DNA of 64,000 nucleotides. Source: CAVZYN01 sp963779515. GTDB taxonomy: Bacteria > Pseudomonadota > Alphaproteobacteria > Rhizobiales > Hyphomicrobiaceae. Made by a program: the position numbers and the translations under genes. This document shows positions 1-8,711 of this stretch, piece by piece. The stretch is from the NCBI GenBank assembly GCA_963779515.1, contig CAVZYN010000002.1, forward strand, positions 310,001-374,000, given 5' to 3'. A model generated the notes under the pieces. That model was not told the origin of the DNA and ran no database searches. It saw only the letters and a list, made by a program, of their open reading frames with translations. The first letter of the stretch is position 1. Each line of letters starts with the position of its first letter.

Positions 1-1
1 G

Positions 2-100
2 CGCCTGAAGTGGACGGATGTCGAGATCGACGTGTCGGACGCGACCTACAAGTTCCGCCGCGAGATGGAAGCCGCGTTCGCGCGGCCGAACGTGGATTGA
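2..100 (+). CDS. C-terminal end of an oxidoreductase (homoserine-dehydrogenase/SAF-like), partial
   Basis: An open frame enters from the left edge and stops with TGA at 98-100. It gives 32 residues ending in REMEAAFARPNVD. A tail of the form RREME-x-x-F is, as I recall, common at the end of NAD(P)-binding homoserine-dehydrogenase/SAF-domain proteins, which often sit beside SDR and transporter genes. The stop lies 23 bp before the next ATG on the same strand, so co-transcription with the SDR gene is likely. Only the tail is visible, so the family call is tentative. Confidence 0.4.
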   Translation, partial: RLKWTDVEIDVSDATYKFRREMEAAFARPNVD

Positions 101-123
101 TCGCATATGTTCCGGGGCGCGCC

Positions 124-918
124 ATGACGACGAAACGGAAGGCCGACGCCCGCGTCGCGTTCATCACGGGGGGCGCTTCGGGGATCGGGCTCGCCACGGC
201 CGAATTACTGCTGGGAAGTGGATGGAAAGTTTCGATCGCGGACGCGGACGCGACGGCGCTCGAGGCGGTGCGTGAAACGCATCGACAGAGCAAAGGCGTA
301 CATTTTGCTCAACTCGATGTGACGGATGAGACGGCGGTCGATGCTGCGATTGCGGCGACCGCGAAGGCGATGGGTCCGATCGACGGCGTCGTCAACTCGG
401 CGGGCATCGCACGCGATATTCCGGCTTTGGATACGCCGGTCGACGTTTTCCGCAAGATCATCGATGTGAATTTGACCGGGTCGTTCATTGTTGCCCGCTC
501 GGCGGCGCGGATGATGAAGGCGCGATATGCGAGGACGGGCATTGGCGGCGCCATCGTCAATATCGCCTCGATATCGGGCCTCAGGGGGTCGAAGGGACGT
601 GTTGCGTATGGCACGTCCAAGGGCGCGGTGATCACAATGACTCAGGTGCTTGCCAACGATCTGGCACGGTACGGCATTCGCGTGAACGCCGTTGCCCCCG
701 GGCCGATTGATACGCCTATGGTCAAGACGCTGCACTCTCCGACCGACCGCGCGCTGTGGATGCGCTATGTGCCGCTCAATCGCTATGCGGAGCCGCATGA
801 AGTCGCGACCGCGATCGAGTTTTTGCTCGATGGCACGCGGGCCAGCTACATTACGGGTGAGATCCTGGCTGTCGACGGTGGTTTTCGTGGCGCGGGCATC
901 ATTGCGGACCGTCCTTGA
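124..918 (+). CDS. SDR family NAD(P)-dependent oxidoreductase
   Basis: This 264-residue protein is a classical short-chain dehydrogenase. The nucleotide-binding glycine motif TGGASGIG lies at about residues 15-22, the NSAG motif at about 91-94, a catalytic Ser at about 148 (NIAS) and the catalytic YxxxK pair at Tyr162/Lys166. The C-terminus has the usual ITGEILAVDGG signature, and the length fits the family (about 250). The ATG at 124 was chosen because the Rossmann strand begins about 10 residues later; the open frame extends further upstream but overlaps the preceding gene. The substrate is unknown. The close spacing to the upstream oxidoreductase tail suggests a shared catabolic operon, perhaps once linked to the TRAP genes now at 8.6-10.1 kb (inference). 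Confidence 0.9.
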   Translation: MTTKRKADARVAFITGGASGIGLATAELLLGSGWKVSIADADATALEAVRETHRQSKGVHFAQLDVTDETAVDAAIAATAKAMGPIDGVVNSAGIARDIPALDTPVDVFRKIIDVNLTGSFIVARSAARMMKARYARTGIGGAIVNIASISGLRGSKGRVAYGTSKGAVITMTQVLANDLARYGIRVNAVAPGPIDTPMVKTLHSPTDRALWMRYVPLNRYAEPHEVATAIEFLLDGTRASYITGEILAVDGGFRGAGIIADRP

Positions 919-1043
919 GGTGTTTTCAGACGGTTGCCCCACTTGGGCTCGTTTTATCCTTGCGGAGACGGTCGCGCGCCGTTATGGCAAGGGTTCTCCC
1001 CACGAGAGCGGCTTGGCTTTTTTGCCGCGTCGCATATTGGCAT

Positions 1044-1121
1044 CGGAGCGTAGCGCAGCCTGGTTAGCGCACCAGTCTGGGGGACTGGGGGTCGGAGGTT
1101 CAAATCCTCTCGCTCCGACCA
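1044..1121 (+). tRNA. tRNA-Pro (anticodon GGG)
   Basis: A full cloverleaf can be drawn. The acceptor arms CGGAGCG (1044-1050) and CGCTCCG (1111-1117) pair perfectly and are followed by discriminator A and an encoded CCA. The anticodon arm CCAGT/ACTGG encloses the loop CTGGGGG, giving anticodon GGG (proline). The T-arm contains GGTTCAAATCC. The 3' end borders directly on the accessory block that follows, which fits the habit of integrative elements of using tRNA 3' ends, but no second copy of the 3' end was found near 8.6 kb. Confidence 0.95.
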
Positions 1122-1473
1122 ATTAAATCAAAGACTTAGGCGAAATCGACCATCCTTGAAAAGTGCCTGGGGTTCCCGTGGGGTTCCCAGAAACCCTGCA
1201 CCACAAAAATCCACTTTGGCTCTCCTTGCTCGGAAAGTTCGGCGCTCTGTTGCCAATCCAGTTGCGCTCCCCGCAAGATGGCGAGCAACTCTGACAAGTG
1301 CGGCACCGCCATGAGCCGGACCATCCAAAAAATGCAGCGGCATCGTCACATGACCTATGCCCCATCAGGCTCATAACCTGAATGTCGTTGGATCAAAATA
1401 GGGTTCTTTAGACAATCGCAACAGGAGAAAAACCTGAAGGTCATAGGCTCTAAAGAAACCACGCTTTGCAAGG
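1122..1473. other. Non-coding stretch between tRNA-Pro and the primase-helicase gene
   Basis: There is no convincing gene in these 352 bp; the short minus-strand frames have no recognisable domain. The 9-mer GGGGTTCCC occurs twice in tandem, at 1169-1177 and 1180-1188 (11-bp period), about 50 bp behind the tRNA. This could be a remnant of an integration module, but no integrase reading frame survives here. Confidence 0.4.
1402..1460. repeat. Imperfect inverted repeat downstream of the primase-helicase gene
   Basis: GGTTCTTTAGA (1402-1412) and TCTAAAGAAACC (1449-1460) are complementary apart from one extra A, separated by 36 bp. The repeat lies 14-72 bp behind the stop of the minus-strand gene ending at 1474. 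It may form a long-loop terminator or be a relic of an element end; no T-run strengthens the terminator reading. Confidence 0.35.
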
Positions 1474-3931
1474 TCACTTGGTCGCCACCTCGTAACCAAG
1501 GCTGCGATATCCCGACTGTCGTTTCAGCGCCATGCGCGCCAGCATCGGCACGCCTGAATCGACGTAGTCGTAGACGATAACCTCACGCTTGGCGCGATGC
1601 TCGCGATGCAGTCGGCCGACGTATTGGGCGAGGGTGCCCTTCCATGAGATCGGCATGGTCAAGAACAGTGTGTCGAGGGAGGCGTCGTCGAAGCCTTCAC
1701 CGAGGTAGCGGCCCGTCGCCAGGACGAGACGTTCTTCGGTGTCGGGCCGTTTCAGGCCTTCCTCTGCCGTGCGCCGCTCGGTAGCGTTCATACCGCCGTA
1801 GAGGACGACAAGGTTTCGCGTGAATTTTTTCAGTCGTGTTCGGAAGTATTCGAGATGATCGCGCCGCTCTGTCAGGATCACTGGCCGGCGCCCGGCCTCC
1901 AGGCTGAGCAGCACGTCATCGAAGATCAGGTCATTGCGCTTCTCGTCCTGCGCCAGCGCCGCATAAAGCGCCGTCATCTGTGACGGCCCCTGCGAATCCT
2001 GATCTGATCGATGCTGAAATCCGGTCTCGCGCAAGCGGACTTTGTGGCTGAAAGACCGGGTCGCGGCCTGCGACTTTGCATCAACCCGGTAGCGGACCGG
2101 CCCGCACTGCATGAAGATGATTGGGTGATGGCCATCCTTGCGAGCAACTGTGGCCGACAGCCCGAGCACGAAGCGCGCCTTGATGCGCCGCGCGACCAAC
2201 TCAATGCTGACGGCCGACAGATGATGACACTCATCGACGATCAGGTGGCCGTAGTCCGCAACAAGGTCGCTGACCTCGCCGTTGCGCACGAGGCTCTGGA
2301 TCAGAGCAATGTCGATCCGTCCCGTCGGCTTGCGCTTTCCACCGCCGATCGTGCCGATATCGCCATCCTTTACGGACAGAAACGATTGTAGGCGCTCGCG
2401 CCATTGATCGACCAGTTGGCGGCGATGAACGAGAACGAGCGTGTTGACACCACGCGCGGCGATCATGCGTGCGCCAACGACGGTTTTGCCGAACGCCGTC
2501 GTAGCGGCCAGCACGCCGTAGTCGTGAGGTTCGATCGCGGCGACGGCGGCGGCCTGTATGTCGTGCAGGGTGCCGAGAAATTCGAGATCAAGCGGTTGAC
2601 CAGCATTGCGTTCGTCTTTGAACTGCGCGGTGGCTCCGTTCAAGTTGAGTAGCTCGACAGTCTCATCGAGGCATCCACGCGGCAGGCCGACGTGGCGCGG
2701 ATGAAGCTCGGCACACGATATGATGCGCGGCTTGCCGAACGTCGGCAGCCGCATGGCTTGGGCGCGATAGAACTCGGGATTCTGGAACGCCGCGATTCGG
2801 ACGAGTTGGGCCACTATCGACGAAGGCAGGCCGGAACGATCAATATAGACCTGATCGCCAAGCACGACATCGACCTGTTCGGGGACAGGTTCCTTGGGGA
2901 GCAGAGCCTGACGTCGCCGCGACGGCGTCATCTTCCAGGGCTCGTCCGCGTTCTCGTCATCGACGGGCAGCCTAACACCCGTAGCCCCACCCGGCATTAC
3001 CGCTTCGATCTTCGAGATCACCGCGGAGATCTCGCTAGAAGTCATGCGGCGCTGACACGAGAGGAATGCCCACTGGTCCTCGTGGGGGCGCAGATCATTG
3101 TCTACGAAGACGCTGTTCCCGGTCTCTCGTGCAAGACGCTGCAACGGCAGTGCGATCAGGTTTCCGAAGCCGCCGCTCGGCATCGTGTCCTGACTGGGAA
3201 AGAGCCGATCGTAGGACTTGAAGCCGATTTCGGGGAGTCGATTCATTGTCCGCGTCAGCAGCAGTGTCCCGAGACGGCGCGCGTCTGATGCGGCGACGGG
3301 CTCAGCGAAGAACAACCAGACGTGACCGCCGTTGCCGGAACGCGAGCGTTCCAGCGCGACCGGCACATCGCATTCGCGGCACGTTGCGATGAAGGCCAGG
3401 GCGTCGGTCGCCCAATTTTCATTGTCAAAGTCGACAGCGAGGAACCCACACGTATCGTCGAAAAGCAGCGGATAGACCCCGGCCACGAAGTCCTTCCCTC
3501 TGCCCATTCGGGCGAACGCGATCCTCCCCGCGCAGATGGCATTCGATCACGTCCGGCGTGACGGGGATGAATGCCTTGTTTGGACAGTCGCCACACTTGA
3601 CCTGCGGCTTGCCGCACACGCCCCGCATCCATTCGTTGGCGCAGGCCGGAGCGTAGCCCGATCGCCCGGTCTTTGGGTTGTCCCATCGCGCCGGGAAGAC
3701 ATCGGTGCGACCGCCGAAGAGGCGGCGGAATAGCGCGATTTTTTCCGTGGCGGATGAAGCATTCGTGACAGCCGGCTCCTGTGCAACTGCTGGCTCAGGA
3801 ACCGGTGTCGTCACGATGCTCGGTTTTTCGAGTTCACGAAGGCGGTGTTCAAGGATTTGGCGCTCAGCGTCAATCGCGGCGAGTTGCCGACGAATGGCGT
3901 CAATTTCATCCCTGTTTCCAGTTGGTGTCAT
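1474..3931 (-). pseudogene. TOTE-conflict-type archaeo-eukaryotic primase fused to SF2 helicase, frameshifted
   Basis: Two overlapping minus-strand frames together give one known architecture of about 818 residues. The 5' part (3931 to about 3510) has a coiled-coil N-terminus, a Cys-rich segment (PACANEW...VCGKP...CGDCPN) and HLRGEDRVRPNG. The 3' part resumes with RGKDFVAGVYPLL, the primase metal motif VDFD (about residue 166) and GGHVW (about 202), then an SF2 helicase with AFGKT (about 480), DECHH (about 567), LSAT and QYVGRLHR (about 772). The span is 3k+1 bases long. Dropping one G from the GGG near 3510 restores NGRGKDF, so one base is extra. The start ATG at 3931 opens the coiled coil. 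The family is predicted to act in conflict with invading DNA. The gene is divergent from the SWIM-SNF2 gene. Either a decayed gene or a sequencing indel. Confidence 0.85.
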
Positions 3932-4015
3932 TGTTCGGCCGACCGGTTCCGTCCATGCCAAGCAACATACGCGCGGGCCCTGGGGATCGCGAGAGGCAAG
4001 CGGCGTTCCATTGCG

Positions 4016-4030
4016 GGCATCCAAGATGCC
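4016..4030. promoter_or_regulatory. Small palindrome in the divergent primase/SNF2 promoter region
   Basis: GGCATC-caa-GATGCC is a perfect 6-bp inverted repeat in the 182-bp space between the two divergent helicase genes (starts at 3931 and 4114). Its position would suit a shared operator, but it is short and unsupported by any nearby regulator gene. Confidence 0.25.
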
Positions 4031-4078
4031 TGATCAGCGATACATGTGGAAACGGGCTCGAATGCCACGGCGACGTTA

Positions 4079-4108
4079 TTGATCCAATTTGATTGCACTG
4101 ACTAATCT
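4079..4108 (+). promoter_or_regulatory. Possible promoter of the SWIM-SNF2 gene (leaderless arrangement)
   Basis: TTGATC (4079-4084) and TAATCT (4103-4108) are spaced by 18 bp. The -10-like box ends 5 bp before the ATG at 4114, so transcription would begin about at the start codon. No Shine-Dalgarno sequence is seen before that ATG, consistent with a leaderless mRNA. Box matches are imperfect. Confidence 0.3.
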
Positions 4109-4113
4109 TTCAA

Positions 4114-7011
4114 ATGCTGAAGGATTTGCACGCGAATGCCGGACCCGACGCGCCGGCACAAGACCCGTCGAAGCGACATGGCGCGAGCAAGACGGCGCGT
4201 GCGCGCACCGTCCTCGAACGGCCACCGCAAGCGCAAGGCTGGAACACCACCGACGAGGACGAAATCGCGCTGCGCCGCTGGCGAGGCCGCACGGAGATCA
4301 CCGCGCTCGAGGCGCTGGAGCCGAAGCAGCCGATCTTTGGGACGTTTCGCATCCGCTCGGAGAGTGGCAGCAGCTATGAGGTCGAGATCCGCAGCCTCGA
4401 TCAGCACATAAACTCCTGCGGCTGCATCGATCACCGCGTCAACGGTCTCGGCACCTGCAAGCATATCGAGGGTGTCCTTGCGGTGTTGCGCCGGCAGGAT
4501 GCGGCGGCGTTCGACGACGGCGGTCGCAGCAGCCAGCCGTGCGCGTGGAGATTTTTCTCGATCGCCGCGCAGCGGCACGTCCTGCGCTTGCCTGGCCCGG
4601 CGTCTGGCGCAAGCATGCGGGCGGCGCGCGATTGGCTGCGCCCCTTCTTGAAATCCAGCGGAGACCTTGACGTTGATCCCGGGAAGATCGCCAAGCTCCT
4701 GGCTGCCTGGCCATCCGCGCCGGCCCACGTGCGCCGCAGCGTCCGCGTTTCCCGCCATATCAATCCGTGGGTCGAGCGGGAACAGCGCCAGCGTTCGCGT
4801 GTCAAGGCGCGCACAAAGTTCCTCGGCGAGGTCGAGCGCGGCAAGGCGAGCTTCGATCTCGTGAAGTTGCCGCTGCTGCCCTATCAGCGCGAAGGCATGC
4901 TGCACTTGGCCTTCGGCGAGCGCGCGCTGTTGGCCGATGAAATGGGTCTCGGCAAGACCGTGCAAGCGATTGCCGCCTGCGAGCTGCTGGCCCGCCGCAA
5001 GGGCATCACCAAGGTGCTGGTGGTCTGCCCGGCATCGCTCAAGGCCGAGTGGGAGGAGCAGATCAGGCAGTTCACCGATCGTCCCGCCAAATCCGTTTTC
5101 GGCCCGCGGGCGCAGAGATTGGCCGAGTACAGCAATCCGAGCTTCTTCAACATCGTCAATTACGAGCAGGTGCTCGTGGACGCCGACGACATCAATCAAA
5201 TCCTGGCGCCCGACGTCGTCATTCTCGACGAGGCGCAGCGCATCAAGAACTGGCAGACCAAGACGGCGCGGCGCGTGAAGCAACTGCGCGCACCCCATGC
5301 CTTCGTGCTGACCGGCACACCGCTGGAAAACCGCATCGACGAACTCTATTCCATCGTCCAATACCTCGATCCGGAATTGTTTGGTCCGCTGTTTCGATTC
5401 AACCGCGACTTCTACGATCTCGACGAGCGCGGCCGGCCGGTCGACTACAAGAACCTCGGCCAACTCCGCGATCGCGTCGCCCCGGTCATGTTGCGGCGGC
5501 GCAAGGCGGATGTGGAGAGCGAGCTGCCGGGCCGCACGGTCACGAACTATTTCGTGCCGATGGCGGAGGAACAGCGGACCCGCTACGAGGAATACAAGGT
5601 CCAGGCCGCCCGCATCATCGCGATCGCGAAGCGCCGGCCGCTGCTGCCCAAGGAGTTCGAGCGGCTGCAGATGCTGCTCGCCTGCATGCGCATGATCTGC
5701 GACACGCCGGCGATTCTCGATCCGACCTGCCGTGTCAGTCCCAAGCTCGAGGAGCTGGAGCGCATCCTCGGCGATCTGCTGGAGGAGCCCGACCGCAAGG
5801 TGATCGTGTTCTCCGAGTGGGAAACCATGTTGGGGATGGTCCGCGAGTTGGCGGGCGAGATGGGCATCGAGGCGGCGTGGCATACGGGATCGGTGCCGCA
5901 ACAGCGCCGGCGCGCCGAGATTGTGCGCTTCAAGCAGGACCCAAAATGCCGGCTGTTCCTGTCGACCGACAGCGGCAGCGTCGGCCTCAATCTGCAGGCG
6001 GCGAGCGCGGTCGTGAATGTCGACCTGCCGTGGAATCCGGCCAAGCTCGAGCAGCGCATCGCACGGGCCTGGCGCAAAGGCCAGATGCGCGGTGTGACGG
6101 TCGTCAACCTCGTCTGCGAGGACTCGATCGAGCACGGCATGGTGCACCTGCTCGGCGCCAAGCAAGCCCTGGCGGATGGCGTGCTTGATGGCCAGGGCGA
6201 TCTCGCGACGCTCAAGATGCCGTCGGGGCGTGGCGCCATGATCGAGCGCATGCAGGCGCTGATGCAGGCGGCCGAGGCCGTAGCACCGCGCCTTGCGGCA
6301 ACGCGACCTTTGCAGCCAGAGGAAGCGATCGCTGCGCAGCTGCAGCAGAGCCACGGCGAGCGCGCCTTGCTCGTCGAGGCGCGCCAAGGCAGCGATGGCC
6401 GGACGCGGGTACTGGCCGTGCTCGACCTTGATCGCGACGCTCTCAAGGCCGAAACGCAGCGACTCACAGCGGCCGACGACGGCGACCTGGCGATCGAGAT
6501 CATCGACCGGGCAACCTGGATGACCCTGCGTCGGTTGCAGGCGAGCGGCATGATCCAGATCATGGATGGAGCCTCACGCGTGTTGCACCGCGCGGCCGTT
6601 TTGACCAGCTCGGAGGCGGAGGACGCGGCCAACGCGCTGAAAGCACGCATGGCGATCCTTCGTGGGGAAGCCGAGCGTGCGCTGCGGATGGCTCAAGTTC
6701 TGGCCGCGGGCGGTTTCCCCGAGGAGGCGCGGCCGCTACTGGCCAAGGCGATCGGGCACGGCGCGGCGATCAGACTAGCGATGCTCGGCGAACTGCCGGT
6801 AGATGCCACCTTGGCGACACCGGAGCAAATTCAGGGCCTCGTCGAGCGCAAAGCTCTGTCCTTGCAAGCCATGGCGACGCTCGATGAATTGGCCGCGGCG
6901 TCAGGCACGCCATCGGAGGCCGAGATCGAACGGCTTCTGAAGGTAACCGACGAGGTTTTGACCGCCTGCATCGAGGGTGCGAGAGCGATGGATGCAAGAG
7001 ACAGAGAGTGA
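4114..7011 (+). CDS. SWIM zinc-finger SNF2-family DEAD/DEAH helicase
   Basis: This 965-residue protein has an N-terminal SWIM zinc finger (Cys102-x-Cys104 ... Cys115-x-His117) followed by a full SNF2 ATPase. Visible motifs are DEMGLGKT (about 275-282), the DEAQ box (about 371), LTGTPLEN, LRRRKADVESELPGR, then the second RecA lobe with VIVFSEWE, GLNLQAA (about 623) and QRIARAWRKGQ. A C-terminal region of about 270 residues is predicted to be helical and Ala/Arg-rich with no domain I recognise. SWIM-SNF2 proteins are DNA translocases. Its position, head to head with the primase-helicase and next to AbiE genes in a tRNA-linked block, suggests a role in defence or mobile-element conflict (inference). 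The reading frame is intact, unlike its neighbours. Confidence 0.9.
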   Translation: MLKDLHANAGPDAPAQDPSKRHGASKTARARTVLERPPQAQGWNTTDEDEIALRRWRGRTEITALEALEPKQPIFGTFRIRSESGSSYEVEIRSLDQHINSCGCIDHRVNGLGTCKHIEGVLAVLRRQDAAAFDDGGRSSQPCAWRFFSIAAQRHVLRLPGPASGASMRAARDWLRPFLKSSGDLDVDPGKIAKLLAAWPSAPAHVRRSVRVSRHINPWVEREQRQRSRVKARTKFLGEVERGKASFDLVKLPLLPYQREGMLHLAFGERALLADEMGLGKTVQAIAACELLARRKGITKVLVVCPASLKAEWEEQIRQFTDRPAKSVFGPRAQRLAEYSNPSFFNIVNYEQVLVDADDINQILAPDVVILDEAQRIKNWQTKTARRVKQLRAPHAFVLTGTPLENRIDELYSIVQYLDPELFGPLFRFNRDFYDLDERGRPVDYKNLGQLRDRVAPVMLRRRKADVESELPGRTVTNYFVPMAEEQRTRYEEYKVQAARIIAIAKRRPLLPKEFERLQMLLACMRMICDTPAILDPTCRVSPKLEELERILGDLLEEPDRKVIVFSEWETMLGMVRELAGEMGIEAAWHTGSVPQQRRRAEIVRFKQDPKCRLFLSTDSGSVGLNLQAASAVVNVDLPWNPAKLEQRIARAWRKGQMRGVTVVNLVCEDSIEHGMVHLLGAKQALADGVLDGQGDLATLKMPSGRGAMIERMQALMQAAEAVAPRLAATRPLQPEEAIAAQLQQSHGERALLVEARQGSDGRTRVLAVLDLDRDALKAETQRLTAADDGDLAIEIIDRATWMTLRRLQASGMIQIMDGASRVLHRAAVLTSSEAEDAANALKARMAILRGEAERALRMAQVLAAGGFPEEARPLLAKAIGHGAAIRLAMLGELPVDATLATPEQIQGLVERKALSLQAMATLDELAAASGTPSEAEIERLLKVTDEVLTACIEGARAMDARDRE

Positions 7012-7096
7012 CCGCAAGATCAGGTTCACCGCGTCGTTTCGTGACGAGAAGCTGCCGCGCTCATCTAGACAGGATCATCCAGATTTTGATATGAAT

Positions 7097-7125
7097 CGTC
7101 GGTTATAAACTTGACATAGCCGACG
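7097..7125. promoter_or_regulatory. Inverted-repeat operator candidate upstream of abiEi
   Basis: The arms CGTCGGTTAT (7097-7106) and ATAGCCGACG (7116-7125) match in 9 of 10 positions around a 9-bp spacer, and a TTGACA hexamer (7111-7116) overlaps the second arm. The repeat lies 20-48 bp before the abiEi start. AbiEi-type antitoxins are known to repress their own promoter by binding inverted repeats, so this is the expected site. Confidence 0.6.
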
Positions 7126-7145
7126 TTTTGTATCATTGTCCGGCC

Positions 7146-7791
7146 ATGAAATCCGAACCCCAAGCCCTCCAGGATCGCGCAGTCATGCTGCTCAAGCAGC
7201 ACGGCATGGTCCGCCTGTCGGAATTCACCAAGGCTGGCATCACGGCGGCGACCATCTCGCGCATGAAGCAGAAGGGCGATGTCGTTCAGCTTGGACGTGG
7301 GCTCTACCAGCTACCCGATGCATCGCATGGACGCGAACCACTCTCTTGCCCATGCGGCCAGGATCGTGCCGAACGGCGTGATCTGTCTGGTGTCGGCACT
7401 GGCATTCCATGAACTCACCGATGCGATCCCACCTCGCATCTGGATGGCGATTGGGACCAAGGATCGGAAGCCAAGCATTGTTCGCCCGGCGCTCCAGTTC
7501 GTCCGCTTCGGCGAGAAGGTGCTTCGAACGGGTGTCGGCGAGCACCTCATCGAGGGCGTGACTGTGCAGATCACCAATCCGGCGAAGACCGTCGTCGATC
7601 TGTTCCGGTATCGCCAACGCGCGGGCCGGCGCTACCAGAAAAGTCCTGGTCTCAACCTCGCACTGGAAGGCATGCGGGAAGCGCTGCGCCAGCGCAAGGC
7701 GACGCCGTCGGACATCGCAAAGTATGCGCATGAGGCGGGAATCTGGAAAGCACTCCGGCCCTACCTGGAGGCTATGACGGCCAATGCGTAA
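7146..7791 (+). pseudogene. abiEi: AbiEi-type antitoxin / transcriptional regulator, frameshifted
   Basis: The 5' frame from the ATG at 7146 encodes an N-terminal winged-helix domain (LLKQHGMVRLSEF ... GRGLYQLPDAS). The 3' frame continues with MDANHSLAHAARIVPNGVICL and SALAFHELT to the TAA at 7791, which matches the AbiEi antitoxin family. The 646-bp span is 3k+1. Removing one base in tcgcatgg near 7330 joins the frames as LPDASMDANHSL, giving about 214 residues, a normal family length. The stop overlaps the abiEii start by 8 nt, the usual coupling of the pair. AbiEi neutralises the AbiEii nucleotidyltransferase and autoregulates. Whether the shift is biological or a sequencing error cannot be decided here. 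Confidence 0.82.
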
Positions 7792-8711
7792 TCCAGTCAA
7801 CATGGGCGCCTCGGTGCGCGCGCGTCTCCAGAACATTGCCCGTGAGACGGAATCAACCGTTTCAGCTGCTACTCACGCGCTATGTGCTGGAGCGTTTGCT
7901 CTATCGCCTCAGCCTCACGTCGCATCGCAACCGCTTCGTGCTGAAGGGCGCGATGCTTATGATGGCATGGTTCGAAGATCCCTTCCGCCCCACTCAGGAT
8001 CTCGATCTCCTTGGCATTGGAAATTCAGACCCTGATGCGATGCTCGACGTCTTTCGTGAAATTTGCGCTGTCGAAGAGAATGATGGCGTCGTCTTTGATG
8101 TTCATGCGCTCGAAATAGATCGTATTCGCGAAGAGCTGGAATATGGCGGCCTCCGCATCAAGACCAACGCGGCTCTGGATGGCGCGCGGATCAGGGTGTT
8201 GATCGATATAGGGTTTGGCGACGCGGTCGAGCCAGGGCTGGATGAACTCGAAATGCCCGTGTTGCTTGATTTGCCGTCGCCACGGTTGCGTACATATCCG
8301 CAAGAAACTGTCATCGCCGAGAAATTTCAAGCGATGGTCATGCTGGGCCGCGCCAACAGCCGGATGAAGGATCTCTACGATATCTGGGTGCTGTCGCGAT
8401 GCTACGAATTCACTGGCGACCGATTGGCGCGCGCCATCGCGGCCACGTTCGAGCGGCGCAAGACACCAATCCCGATCGAACTTCCAGACGCGTTGACGCA
8501 AGCATTTTCAGAGGATCCGGCCAAGCAGCAGCAATGGATTTCATTCATAGACAATGTTGCCGTACAGCCGGGAGGGCTCGGCGATGTCATCGATGACTTG
8601 GCGACTTTCCTTATACGCCGCTATGGATTCCGCAAGGCGCGTGGTTGCTGGGCCTTGGACTGTTCGCGCTGGTCGCCACGGCGCTTGCGGTCCATGCCGT
8701 GGTGCTGCTGA
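7784..8711 (+). pseudogene. abiEii: AbiEii-type nucleotidyltransferase toxin, frameshifted and with altered 3' end
   Basis: The ATG at 7784 opens ASVRARLQNIARET, after which the frame must shift by one base near 7849 (an extra G in acggaatc) to continue as NQPFQLLLTRYVLERLL. Family features follow: the nucleotidyltransferase-fold region with LKGAML and the acidic TQDLDLLG motif, a later AEKFQAMV lysine motif, and RMKDLYDIW. Recognisable AbiEii sequence ends near DDLATFLI (about 8617). The last 26 or so codons to the stop at 8711 read a dctQ remnant out of frame, so the native C-terminus is missing or replaced. Such toxins transfer GTP or other nucleotides to cellular targets. Function here is doubtful. 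Confidence 0.75.

Noticed and set aside
1123..1374. Small minus-strand genes in the gap behind tRNA-Pro
   Set aside because: Three overlapping short frames exist but none shows a ribosome site, domain or recognisable integrase end.
4102..6387. A 761-codon open frame on the minus strand
   Set aside because: It is exactly antisense to the SWIM-SNF2 gene, whose motifs are unambiguous. The composition (Arg/His/Leu repeats) is that of a mirror frame.
7081..7136. A standard sigma-70 promoter for abiEi using TTGACA at 7111 and TATCAT at 7131
   Set aside because: The spacer is only 14 bp, too short for a normal promoter. Only the inverted repeat is kept as a feature.
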